Shown in pieces: positions 17,328-26,003 of a DNA stretch of 59,120 nt; the first letter of the stretch is position 1, and each line of letters starts with the position of its first letter. Source of the DNA: Lachnospiraceae bacterium (GTDB taxonomy: Bacteria > Bacillota > Clostridia > Lachnospirales > Lachnospiraceae); assembly GCA_017474455.1 (NCBI GenBank), contig JAFVHP010000028.1, positions 1 through 59,120 on the forward strand, in the 5' to 3' direction. Made by a program: the position numbers and the translations under genes. Under the pieces are notes generated by a model, which saw only the letters and a list, made by a program, of their open reading frames with translations, searched no databases and was not told the origin of the DNA.

Positions 17328-18551
17328 ATGACAAAGATAATGAACGACCTGCAGGACAGGATACTGTCCCGGATCGACTATTCAAGGGAAAGCGACGACG
17401 CGGAGATCCTGTCTCTGATCGATACGGAGATCATTGCGGCTTCCCGCCAGGGGGAGACTTCTCTGTCTCAGATGGCAAAGATGCGTCGGGACCTGTTCCA
17501 TTCCATCCGGCGCCTGGACGTACTGCAGGACCTGATCGAAACAGAAGGGATAACGGAAGTCATGATAAACGGGGTAAACAGGATATTTGTGGAAAAGGAC
17601 GGGGAGGTCTTTCCGGTCAGGGACAGTTTTTCCTCTCCGGAGAAACTGGACGACGTCATACAGCAGGTGGTATCGGACTGCAACAGGATCGTCAATGAAT
17701 CTTCCCCCATCGTCGACTGCAGGCTGCAGGACGGGTCGAGGGTCAATGTCGTCCTGCCGCCTGTGGCGCTGGACGGGCCGGTCGTGACGATCAGGCGTTT
17801 CCCGAAGGAACCGGTCAGGATGGAAGACCTTATCGCGAATGAGTCAGTCAGCGAAGACGCGGCGGCCTTCCTGGGGAGGCTTGTGGCAGCAGGCTACAAC
17901 ATTTTTATCAGCGGCGGGACCGGTTCCGGGAAGACCACGTTCCTGAACGCGCTGTCGGAATATATCCCGAAGTCGGAAAGGATCATTACGATCGAAGATA
18001 ACGCCGAACTGCAGATCCGGCATATCCCCAACCTTGTCCGCCTGGAGGCGCGCAACGCGAATACGGAAGGTGTCGGCGAGATCCCGATCCGGGAGCTGAT
18101 CAGGACTTCTCTCAGGATGAGGCCGGACAGGATCATCGTCGGGGAGGTCAGAGGCGCCGAAGCCCTGGATATGCTGCAGGCCATGAATACGGGACATGAC
18201 GGCTCCATGTCGACGGGGCACGCCAACAGTGCCAGGGATATGCTTGCCAGGCTGGAGACTATGGTGCTTATGGGAATGGAACTGCCGGTCCCGGCCATCC
18301 GGTCGCAGATCGCGCATGGGATCGATATCCTGGTGCACCTTGGCAGGCTTAGGGACAGGTCGAGAAAGCTCCTGGAGATCTCCGAGATACTGGGGATGGA
18401 CGGAGACGGGATCGAAACAAGGGTGATCTGCCGCTTCCTGGAGGAAGGGGAAGAAGACGGCAGGATACAGGGGAGGTGGATCTTTGAAAACGGGCTGGAA
18501 CATACGGCAAAGCTTGCGATGGCCGGGATCCTGGACGGTCCGTGGCAGTAG
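17328..18551 (+). CDS. tadA: TadA/CpaF secretion ATPase
   Basis: 407 residues. Hexameric type II/IV secretion ATPase powering Tad pilus assembly. N-terminal domain has EGITEVMINGVNRIFVEKDG; Walker A is GGTGSGKTT (Lys202); Asp box ITIEDNAELQ; Walker B region DRIIVGEVRGAEALDML; His box MSTGHANS. ATG at 17328 with GAGGAGGAAG upstream. The gene overlaps tadB by 68 bases. Confidence 0.95.
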   Translation: MTKIMNDLQDRILSRIDYSRESDDAEILSLIDTEIIAASRQGETSLSQMAKMRRDLFHSIRRLDVLQDLIETEGITEVMINGVNRIFVEKDGEVFPVRDSFSSPEKLDDVIQQVVSDCNRIVNESSPIVDCRLQDGSRVNVVLPPVALDGPVVTIRRFPKEPVRMEDLIANESVSEDAAAFLGRLVAAGYNIFISGGTGSGKTTFLNALSEYIPKSERIITIEDNAELQIRHIPNLVRLEARNANTEGVGEIPIRELIRTSLRMRPDRIIVGEVRGAEALDMLQAMNTGHDGSMSTGHANSARDMLARLETMVLMGMELPVPAIRSQIAHGIDILVHLGRLRDRSRKLLEISEILGMDGDGIETRVICRFLEEGEEDGRIQGRWIFENGLEHTAKLAMAGILDGPWQ

Positions 18552-19299
18552 AGCAGGCCTGAAGGCGTCTGCCTTTTTGCGGGAACTGAAAGAAACAGAC
18601 ATAAGGAGCCTTGCTGAAAGCATGGGGATCATCGTTCTTCTCGCCCTGTTTTTTTACAGATCCTTCCTTGCCGCCGTGTTCTTGCTGCCGCTGCTGTTTC
18701 CTATCCTGAAAAGGAGAAAGCGGATCAGGGAACAAAAGCGGCGGCGGCAGCTGACAGTCAGTTTCCGTGAAGTCATGAACAGCCTTACGGCTTCCTTAAA
18801 AGCCGGATATTCCGCGGAGAACGCATTCCGGGACGCCTATTCGGACATGGTCATGCTGTTTGGCAGGACAAGCCCGATTGCGCAGGAACTGTACAGGATC
18901 AATACAGGCCTCGACGCGAATATCCCGGTCGAACGGCTGCTTACCTCTTTTGCGGAAAGGACTAAGGTGGAGGAGATCACGGAATTTGCCGAAGTATTCA
19001 GTATCGCGAAAAGGAGCGGGGGAAACATGGCAGGGATCCTGGAGAGGACGTCCGGCCTGATCCGTTCCCGTCTTGAAACAGAGGAGGAGATCGGTGTAAT
19101 GATCAGTGCGAAAAAGATGGAACAGAAGATCATGGATGTCGTCCCGTTTGGCATCGTCGTTTATATAGGGGCCACTTCCAGGGGCTTTTTCGATACGCTT
19201 TATCACAACCCGGCGGGGATCGCGGTCATGACCGCATGTATGTGCGTCTATCTTGCTGCCTTTGCCATGTCCGAAAAGATCGTTGAGATAAGGATATGA
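18484..19299 (+). CDS. tadB: TadB-like inner membrane platform protein
   Basis: 271 residues from TTG 18484. A near-perfect RBS, GGGGAGGTGGA (18470-18480), lies just before this TTG, which decides the start despite the long overlap with tadA. Two membrane segments near 50-80, a type II secretion F domain (about 90-240) with FREVMNSLTASLKAGYS and IAKRSGGNMAGIL, and C-terminal membrane segments. The stop overlaps the tadC start by 4 bases (ATGA). Confidence 0.88.
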   Translation: MKTGWNIRQSLRWPGSWTVRGSRAGLKASAFLRELKETDIRSLAESMGIIVLLALFFYRSFLAAVFLLPLLFPILKRRKRIREQKRRRQLTVSFREVMNSLTASLKAGYSAENAFRDAYSDMVMLFGRTSPIAQELYRINTGLDANIPVERLLTSFAERTKVEEITEFAEVFSIAKRSGGNMAGILERTSGLIRSRLETEEEIGVMISAKKMEQKIMDVVPFGIVVYIGATSRGFFDTLYHNPAGIAVMTACMCVYLAAFAMSEKIVEIRI

Positions 19300-20831
19300 A
19301 ATACAGACTGTGCTTTTACGTATCTATACTGGCCGCGGAAGTGCTGATGATGATCCTGTGCAGGCATGAATGCCTGTTCACGGACGATGAGCCGTCCGTT
19401 CTCATCCGGCCGTTCAGGAAGATCGCTGTCCGTCTTTACAGGTACGGCCATATGAAGGCGGCGGGCGGCAGACCGGGGTACCTGCGAAAATGGGGCAGAA
19501 AGAGCGAGGACAGGATCGGACTTGACCTGGTGACGCTTTACCCCGGGAACGATCATTCCCTGCGCCTGATGGATCATGAAGTCACCAAACTGACGAATTT
19601 TCTGCTTTTCGTCTTTATGGCCGCCTTTATGTCCATATGCGCGGAAGCGGCAGCCCTTTCGGCGGAAGAAGATTTCGTCGGAGGGAGGCTGTTCAGGAAC
19701 GGATACAGCGAAAGCGCCAAAAGCATCAGAGTATCGGAAGAGAACCACGGGGATTTTGTCATCGAAGTAGCCCCGCGGGAATATACACAGGAGGAAGCGG
19801 AGCTGCTTTCGCGGGAAGTATTCGGACAGCTTCCTGCGCTGATGACGGGGCAGCAGGAAGCGGCCGGAAAGGATACGGTAACGGTTTCTTCATCGCTTTC
19901 TTTCCCGTCCCGGATACCGGAGCTCCCGTTCCTTATCAGCTGGGACAGCTCCCGGTACGGAGTTATCGAAGCGGACGGGACGGTGCATCCGCCCCCGGAA
20001 GGAGAGGAAAAGGTGACCGTTACGGCAGCCCTGCACTATGCCGGGATGAAGTTTGAAAAAGAATACACGGTCCTGGTCATCCCTCCGGTGCCGGATGAGG
20101 CGGAGGCGGAAAGAGCCGTCATAGAGGCGGCCATATCCGCCGCGGAACAGGACAGCCGGGAGCAGGAAAGCTTCGAAATACCGGAACGGGCCGGAGGCAT
20201 GGAACTTGTCTGGAGCAGGAAGAAGGATGACCCCAGTATGCTGCTTTTCATATGCATGCTGGCGGCCGGTATAGCCGCGTATTTCGGCGCCGACAGGGAT
20301 ATATACCGCAGGATCCGGGACAGGGAGCGGGAAATGGCCATGGATTATCCGCAGATCCTGTCCAAACTGGTACTTTACATCGGCGCCGGGATGAGTGTGC
20401 GGAACGCCTTTGTAAAACTGGGGCAGGATTATCTGGCGGGGCAGGCAAAGGCTGTAAGCGTCGGGACGCGTTCCGGCGGTACCGGGACTTTCCGCAGAAG
20501 GTACGCGTATGAGGAGATCCTGCTGGTCTGCCGTGAGCTGGAGAGCGGCGTTCCGGAGACAAAGGCATATGCCCACTTCGGGAAAAGGTGCCGGATGAAG
20601 CAATATTCCAAACTGGCGGCGCTCCTGTCCCAGAACCTGAGGAAGGGAGGAGGTGTTTTGATCCGTTCCCTCGAAGAAGAGGCGCAGACGGCATTTGAAG
20701 AACGAAAGAACCTAGCCAGGCAGCTGGGCGAAGAAGCGGGCACAAAGCTTCTTTTCCCGATGGTGCTGATGCTGGCGGTAACCATGGTCATGATCATCAT
20801 TCCCGTTTACCTGGGGATGGGGATCCGCTGA
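19296..20831 (+). CDS. TadC-like platform protein with a large extracytoplasmic domain
   Basis: 511 residues, much longer than a usual TadC of about 300. Order: N-terminal segment near 7-22, membrane segment 100-118, a soluble region 120-312, membrane segment 314-332, type II secretion F domain about 340-480 (MDYPQILSKLVLYIGAGMS, QNLRKGGG) and a final membrane segment 490-510. The inserted region contains an Ig-like pattern: ELPFLISWDSSRYGVIEADG, then KVTVTAALHYAGMKFEKEYT, as in atrophied bacterial Ig (aBig) domains. Function of the insert is unknown; it would face outward. Translationally coupled to tadB. Confidence 0.82.
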   Translation: MKYRLCFYVSILAAEVLMMILCRHECLFTDDEPSVLIRPFRKIAVRLYRYGHMKAAGGRPGYLRKWGRKSEDRIGLDLVTLYPGNDHSLRLMDHEVTKLTNFLLFVFMAAFMSICAEAAALSAEEDFVGGRLFRNGYSESAKSIRVSEENHGDFVIEVAPREYTQEEAELLSREVFGQLPALMTGQQEAAGKDTVTVSSSLSFPSRIPELPFLISWDSSRYGVIEADGTVHPPPEGEEKVTVTAALHYAGMKFEKEYTVLVIPPVPDEAEAERAVIEAAISAAEQDSREQESFEIPERAGGMELVWSRKKDDPSMLLFICMLAAGIAAYFGADRDIYRRIRDREREMAMDYPQILSKLVLYIGAGMSVRNAFVKLGQDYLAGQAKAVSVGTRSGGTGTFRRRYAYEEILLVCRELESGVPETKAYAHFGKRCRMKQYSKLAALLSQNLRKGGGVLIRSLEEEAQTAFEERKNLARQLGEEAGTKLLFPMVLMLAVTMVMIIIPVYLGMGIR

Positions 20832-20861
20832 AGCTGTTGTTTTGCATGAACAGGAGGTCAA

Positions 20862-21077
20862 ATGAAGATCGAAGTTATGGGGAAAAAGCCCTTTGGCAGA
20901 ATAGGCCGGGGGCTCAGGAGATTTTTCAAAGACGAGAGCGGTATGGGGACAGTAGAGATGATCCTGATCATCGTCGTCCTGATCGGGCTCGTGATCATTT
21001 TCAAGAACAACATAACGAAGCTTGCAGCCGGTATTTTCGACACGATCTCAGAGAAAGCCAGTGTCGTTACGGGCTGA
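20862..21077 (+). CDS. Flp-type major pilin
   Basis: 71 residues, typical of Flp1-like pilins. A basic leader ends at DESGMGTVEMILIIVVLIGL: Gly-Met cleavage context followed by Glu at mature position 5 and a hydrophobic helix. The prepilin peptidases in this operon are the expected processing enzymes. RBS AGGAGG at 20850-20856. Short mature C-terminus (TKLAAGIFDTISEKASVV). Overlaps the next gene by up to 17 bases. Confidence 0.9.
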   Translation: MKIEVMGKKPFGRIGRGLRRFFKDESGMGTVEMILIIVVLIGLVIIFKNNITKLAAGIFDTISEKASVVTG

Positions 21078-22524
21078 GCCGGGACGCGGGCTGTACGCCG
21101 GAGGGTATCTGACGCTGTATCTTGCGCTGACGCTGGCCGTCATGCTTTCTTTTCTGCTGGCGGTCATTAACGGGGCGAGGGTCAGTTCGTCACGCCTGAA
21201 GGCTGAGATCACTGTCGATACGGCACTCAATTCCGTGCTGGGGGAATTTTCCCGTGCTCTGCTGGAACAGTATGACCTGTTTTTTGCAGATGCCTCCTAT
21301 GGAAGCGGGAATGCCTCCGTACAGCGGGTAAGTGACAGACTCCGGATGTACGCGGAAAAGAATCTGGAACCCGCAGGCATGCTGCACCCCGGCCTGCGGG
21401 ACTTCCGGGGCCTTCACCTGGAAGAGTGTGAGGTCACATCCGCGCGTTTTGCGGCGGACGAGGACGGCAGGGCCCTGAAAGAACAGATCTATGCCTATAT
21501 GACGGCGGATCCGGCCGGCGCGCTGTTTGGTGAACTGCTGACGATGGTGGAAGGGTACGATGCTTCCGCTGCGGAAGAGGATACCTGGAGCAGCCAGTGG
21601 GAGGAAAACTGGTCGGCGTTTACCGGGAGTGAGATCAGTGAGGAAAATGAAGATTCTCTGTATGCGGAGCAGGGGGAGACCATTGCTTCTTTCAGTGCGC
21701 TGAACGAGTTCAGGCTGCTGCCTGTATTGTGGCAGGTGCTTGGGTCCGGTGCGGAGGTCTCGGAAGCTGACATAAAAGGGGCGGGCGATCCGCTCAGCCG
21801 GCGCCGGGTCCATTACGGCCAGGCAACGGTCATGGAGAGCAGCCACGGATATCCTCCTGCCGACGCATTCCTTATGGATATGTATATCTGTGAAAAGTGC
21901 GGCAGTTACAGGGAGCCTCTTGAAAAAGGCCTGCTGAAATACCAGCAGGAATACATCGTTTTCGGCAAGGATACCGACAGGGCAAACCTGGAATCCATGG
22001 CAAGGCGGCTTCTTATCATCCGTACGGCAGCCAACCTTGCGTATATTTATACAGACGCGGAAAAGACCGGGATCGCGGATGCCATCGGAGCAGTCTTTGC
22101 TTTCCTTACCGCGCTCCCTGAGCTTCAGCCCGTCGTCAAAAACCTGGTGCTTCTGGGGTGGAGCTATATGGAAAGCATCCAGGATGTCAGGACACTGTTC
22201 GACGGCGGGAAAGTGCCGCCGTTAAAAACAAAAGCTGCATGGAAGACTTCTCTGATGAGCCTTCTGTTTCCCGAAGCGAGAGATACTGCCGGATCGGAAA
22301 GCGGGCTCACATATGAGAATTACCTGCAGATATTCCTGTTCATCATGGATGGTCACAGCAGGACATTCAGGCTGATGGATATCATGGAGTCGGACATCAG
22401 GACCGGTACGGGCTGCAGCGGATTCTGCATGGACTGGTGCCTGGATACACTGACGGCGGAATTCGATTTTGGCAGCGGCTTCGGCAAAGGCGTCAGGATC
22501 AGCCGTACGGCAGGTTATAACTGA
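21061..22524 (+). CDS. DUF5702-like Tad-locus protein
   Basis: 487 residues if GTG 21061 is the start; the frame is open to TTG 21022 and the true start is uncertain because no strong RBS is visible. The N-terminal hydrophobic helix is TLYLALTLAVMLSFLLAVI, then NGARVSSSRLKAEITVDTALNSVLGEFS, the pattern I associate with DUF5702 proteins found only in Tad loci of Firmicutes. The remainder is a soluble, acidic extracytoplasmic domain. It is probably a pilus-associated or assembly-stabilising pseudopilin-like protein (inference). Confidence 0.72.
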   Translation: MSLRAEPGRGLYAGGYLTLYLALTLAVMLSFLLAVINGARVSSSRLKAEITVDTALNSVLGEFSRALLEQYDLFFADASYGSGNASVQRVSDRLRMYAEKNLEPAGMLHPGLRDFRGLHLEECEVTSARFAADEDGRALKEQIYAYMTADPAGALFGELLTMVEGYDASAAEEDTWSSQWEENWSAFTGSEISEENEDSLYAEQGETIASFSALNEFRLLPVLWQVLGSGAEVSEADIKGAGDPLSRRRVHYGQATVMESSHGYPPADAFLMDMYICEKCGSYREPLEKGLLKYQQEYIVFGKDTDRANLESMARRLLIIRTAANLAYIYTDAEKTGIADAIGAVFAFLTALPELQPVVKNLVLLGWSYMESIQDVRTLFDGGKVPPLKTKAAWKTSLMSLLFPEARDTAGSESGLTYENYLQIFLFIMDGHSRTFRLMDIMESDIRTGTGCSGFCMDWCLDTLTAEFDFGSGFGKGVRISRTAGYN

Positions 22525-22595
22525 CAAAGGTCCGCGGAAGGAGGTGCGGGCAGACTATCGTTTATCAAATCAGAAAAAAGCTCTCCGGGCAGGAT

Positions 22596-23522
22596 GTGTC
22601 TGTCCGGCGCTTCCTTAAAAAGGAGATCGCGGCCGGAATGGCCCTGGAAGCCGCTGCCGCGGTCCCGCTCTTCCTGTTTTTCGTCGTCAACATGATCTGG
22701 ATCATCGAGATCATCAGGCTCCAGGACCGGATCGGCAGCGCCCTGCACCAGGCGGGGAACCAGGCTGCTTACTATGCCTATTACTACCGATACGGACTAA
22801 AGGACGGCATTCCGGAAGAGGGCGGTGAAGAACAGGGTGCGGGTGCGGTATCGGAAAGTCCGGGCAGCGGCGGCGCGGGGATAACGGCCGCGGCAGTGTC
22901 CTTTGCGCTTTCCCAGACCTTTGTCAGGAATATGGTACTGGAGCTGGCCGGGACGGAGTATCTGGACAAAAGCCCGCTGCGGGGAGGGAGCGGAAGCATT
23001 TCTTACCTGAGAAGTTCCATCCTGTCAGGCAGCGGGCCGGAATCGGATATCATTTCACTGGTGGCGGATTACAGGGCAGGTCCGCTGATCCCATGGCTGG
23101 CATATACGGATATTTCCCTGCAGAACCGTTATTACGGGCACGCCTTTGTGGGATTTGCGCCGGGAAGCGGGGACAGTGCCGGGGAAAACGGCAGTATAGA
23201 AGAAGAGGAGATCGTTTATGTGACGGAAACAGGCACTGTCTATCACAGGAATCCTGAATGCAGCTACCTGAAACTGTCGGTAGAGGCAGTGGGCAGAGGG
23301 CAGGTGTCTGCCTTAAGGAACAACAGCGGGGCAAAGTATTATCCGTGCGAGATCTGCAGGGCAGCCTCCGATACTTCCGGAATGGTCTATATTACGGACG
23401 ACGGCAACCGCTATCACTGCAGCAGGCAGTGCAGCGGATTAAAGAGGACGATTCGTGCTGTCCCGCTATCTTCTGCCGCGCAAAATTACGGGCCATGTTC
23501 ACGATGCGGACTGGCACATTAG
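22596..23522 (+). CDS. TadE-like protein with two Cys/His clusters
   Basis: 308 residues from GTG 22596. A stronger RBS (GGAAGGAGGTG, 22535-22545) lies further upstream but has no standard start in frame except ATC 22557, so a non-canonical start is possible. The N-terminus GMALEAAAAVPLFLFFVVNM is a pseudopilin-type leader and helix. Residues 60-200 are a low-complexity extracytoplasmic region. The C-terminus holds two copies of a YVTxxGxxYH..C..L....PCxxC unit: His217, Cys222, Cys251, Cys254 and His274, Cys275/279, Cys301, Cys304. This resembles the zinc-ribbon-like tail seen on some secreted nucleases; here a metal or disulfide role is unknown. Confidence 0.75.
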   Translation: MSVRRFLKKEIAAGMALEAAAAVPLFLFFVVNMIWIIEIIRLQDRIGSALHQAGNQAAYYAYYYRYGLKDGIPEEGGEEQGAGAVSESPGSGGAGITAAAVSFALSQTFVRNMVLELAGTEYLDKSPLRGGSGSISYLRSSILSGSGPESDIISLVADYRAGPLIPWLAYTDISLQNRYYGHAFVGFAPGSGDSAGENGSIEEEEIVYVTETGTVYHRNPECSYLKLSVEAVGRGQVSALRNNSGAKYYPCEICRAASDTSGMVYITDDGNRYHCSRQCSGLKRTIRAVPLSSAAQNYGPCSRCGLAH

Positions 23523-23538
23523 AGAGGAGAACTGAGAT

Positions 23539-24000
23539 TTGAATGCAGAAGCTGCCGTTATACTTCCTCTTGTCATCACAGCAGTCTGGCTGGCCGCCGC
23601 GTCCATATATGATATCCGTAAAAAGGCGCTGCCTGTCCCGCTGGCGGCCGTCATCCTGATCCTTGCCGCCATATGGGATGTTTATCTTGCTGTGCGCGGT
23701 GAGGCTGTTCTGTATGAGAGGATCTTTTCGCTCCTGCCAGGCGTATTCTTTATCGCCCTCAGCCTGCTGTCCGCGGACAAAGTCGGTCTGGGAGACGGAT
23801 TGAGCATGATCGGGACAGGACAGCTGACCGGGGCGGCAGTCATATTCTGTACGATGTGCGCTGCCGTACTGCTCTGCGCGGTATATGCCGTCATCCTGAT
23901 CGCGGCTGGGAAAGCTTCGGTAAAGAGAAGGATCGCATTCATTCCGTTCCTGCTGGCCGGATTTGTTATCGTTCTTACATTCAGGGGTGGTATGCAGTGA
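23539..24000 (+). CDS. A24 prepilin peptidase-like membrane protein (second copy)
   Basis: 153 residues from TTG 23539 with AGAGGAGA upstream. Hydrophobic throughout. Both aspartates of the family are present: SIYDIRKKALPVPL and the GxGD motif in KVGLGDGLSM. It differs strongly from the first copy at 15752. The two may process different substrates (Flp pilin versus pseudopilins), as proposed for other Tad loci; that division is inference. Overlaps the next gene by 4 bases. Confidence 0.8.
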   Translation: MNAEAAVILPLVITAVWLAAASIYDIRKKALPVPLAAVILILAAIWDVYLAVRGEAVLYERIFSLLPGVFFIALSLLSADKVGLGDGLSMIGTGQLTGAAVIFCTMCAAVLLCAVYAVILIAAGKASVKRRIAFIPFLLAGFVIVLTFRGGMQ

Positions 24001-24440
24001 TAAAGAAAATGCAGAATGGCAGCCTGGACGCGTATCTTTCCCTGGAAGCGTCACTGGTGATCCCGTTCGTCCTTTTACTCATTTTTACCCTGGTCATGAC
24101 AGCCCTGTTCTCATACGGCAGGGCAGGACTGAACGCGGATGCCTATCTGCTATTGTTCAGGGAAAGCGTCCGGAAGAATGATGTTGATGTTGCCGCGGAT
24201 ATCCGGTCCGGATACGCCGGCCAGGCTGCCGAACGGTTTCCGGGGCTTTCGCAGCCGGAGTTTTCAGTGAGCGAAAACGGCAGGAGACTGATGCTGGATG
24301 CGGAAGCAGAGTCTGCAGGATATGGTTTCGCCGTTAAACAGACGGCATACCGTTATGATCCTGCAGGAGATGTCCGGAAATACAGACGGCTGCTTCATAT
24401 AGCCCGGAAGATCGGGAGCAAAGTCTCCGGGGACGGTTGA
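23997..24440 (+). CDS. TadE/TadF-like pseudopilin
   Basis: 147 residues from GTG 23997 (GTGA overlap with the previous stop; AGGGGTGG upstream supports it; ATG 24009 is an alternative). The leader contains NGSLDAYLSLEASLVIPFVL with Glu before the hydrophobic helix, then a small extracytoplasmic domain with no recognised family. Typical late-operon minor pilin of Tad systems. Confidence 0.75.
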   Translation: MIKKMQNGSLDAYLSLEASLVIPFVLLLIFTLVMTALFSYGRAGLNADAYLLLFRESVRKNDVDVAADIRSGYAGQAAERFPGLSQPEFSVSENGRRLMLDAEAESAGYGFAVKQTAYRYDPAGDVRKYRRLLHIARKIGSKVSGDG

Positions 24441-24442
24441 GA

Positions 24443-25897
24443 ATGAAACTGGAAAAGACCTTTTATACGGATTCGATGAAAAGCTATATGATACTCAAAG
24501 GTCCGGCGGATGAGAAGAACCCGGGCTACCAGTACCGCATGCTGTCCGCCAATACCATAGGGAGGATGCTTTCCTGCAGCGTTCGGTTCATCGATAATAC
24601 GTGCCTGTTCTATTATGATGTGACCTCCATGCAGTCGATGGCAGTCCTGTATGAATGCAGGGGCATGGACCGGACAGCTGTCAGGGAGCTGCTGTACGGC
24701 GTGCTCAGTGCGCAGCAGAAGCTGGCGGCGTTTTTGCTGGACGCGAGACGGATGATATTCGATCCGGAATGCATTTTCTATGATTTTGAAAAGAAGGAGT
24801 ACCTGTTCGCGTATTATCCGGAAGACCTGGAGGGAAATGACTGCTCCGTTCTTTATAGCTACCTTGCGGAACACGCCGATCCGCTGGATGAGCCTGCTGT
24901 CCGTATCGCCTATGAACTTTCCGACATTGCCATGGCACAGGACGGCTTTCTTTTGACGGAGAGCTATCTGGACAGCCTGGTCATCGGCACGTCAGGGCAC
25001 GAAGAAAAGGCGTCAGGGCACGGGGAAAAAGCGTCAGCAATCGAGGCAAAAGCATCCGGACGCGAGGCAGCAGCAGGGCCGGAAGAGGAGGACCGGACGA
25101 AAACGGAAAGGGATCTTTCTGTTGACAGCATCCGGTACAAAGAACTGGAAAACAAACCACGGGAGCCCCGGGCAGATGTTCCGTACCGCAGGGCCCCGGG
25201 GAAGTCGGACAGTGCACGGAGCCTTGGCGGAACCAGCGGTATCGCGGCGGCCGGGATCTTTACAGCCGGAATGATCCTGTTCGTTTTAAGACTCGCGCTG
25301 AAGACGGAAGGACAGGCGGATTCACTGATCAGGTCGGCGGTCGTCTCTCTGATGATCACCTCTGTTATCCTTTTCCTGTACACGCTGGCCGGATGTTTTA
25401 AAGAGGATGCGGCTAAAATGAGGCGGGAAGAAGAAAGCATTGCCGAAGCACAGTGGCGCAGGGCACAGAAAGCAAGGAGGGAGGAACTTTTGATCGAATT
25501 CGGAGAATCCGGAGCTGATGCTGAAGAAACTATCCTGCAGGGCGGGGGGGACCGCGACAGGGAAAACCTTCCGGGATATCAGGTACAGGCAGAAACCGCG
25601 GCGCGAAGATGCAGGCTGTACGGCCTGGGGGACGCCAGGCGCTATCACATCCACCTGGATGAGCTCCCGTGCACAGTAGGAAGCCTCGCGCAGTTTTCTG
25701 ACGTGGTGCTAAGCGACCAGAGCATCAGCCCGCTGCACGTACGGTTCATGCAGGACGGAGAAGACATTACGCTCATGGACCTGAACAGTATGTTCGGAAC
25801 ATACCTGAACGGAGAGAGGGCAGAGCCGGGAATCAGGCTGAAACTGGAGCCCTGCGACGAGATCCGGATCGGCAGGCTTGAGTTCTGCTACCGGTGA
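24443..25897 (+). CDS. DUF6382 and FHA domain membrane protein
   Basis: 484 residues from ATG 24443. Residues 1-180 match the DUF6382 pattern (YMILKGPAD, MLSCSVRFIDNTCLFYYDVT, LLDARRMIFDPECIFYDF). Then comes a charged linker with AEKASGHE-type repeats (about 185-210), two membrane segments (about 255-280 and 292-312), and a C-terminal FHA domain (about 400-484) with TVGSLAQFSDVVLSDQSISP and DLNSMFGTYLNG. FHA domains bind phosphothreonine peptides, so this may regulate the Tad machine through a Ser/Thr kinase elsewhere in the genome (inference). Last gene of the Tad operon. Confidence 0.8.
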   Translation: MKLEKTFYTDSMKSYMILKGPADEKNPGYQYRMLSANTIGRMLSCSVRFIDNTCLFYYDVTSMQSMAVLYECRGMDRTAVRELLYGVLSAQQKLAAFLLDARRMIFDPECIFYDFEKKEYLFAYYPEDLEGNDCSVLYSYLAEHADPLDEPAVRIAYELSDIAMAQDGFLLTESYLDSLVIGTSGHEEKASGHGEKASAIEAKASGREAAAGPEEEDRTKTERDLSVDSIRYKELENKPREPRADVPYRRAPGKSDSARSLGGTSGIAAAGIFTAGMILFVLRLALKTEGQADSLIRSAVVSLMITSVILFLYTLAGCFKEDAAKMRREEESIAEAQWRRAQKARREELLIEFGESGADAEETILQGGGDRDRENLPGYQVQAETAARRCRLYGLGDARRYHIHLDELPCTVGSLAQFSDVVLSDQSISPLHVRFMQDGEDITLMDLNSMFGTYLNGERAEPGIRLKLEPCDEIRIGRLEFCYR

Positions 25898-26003
25898 CGG
25901 CAGCAGGTCGAAACTTAACGGCGGACCGCTGTAATTTGTGATAGGATATAGATATATCGCAGACAGTCTTCGGGAGTATTTTTCTGTGAAAAGGAGGCCG
26001 GAT

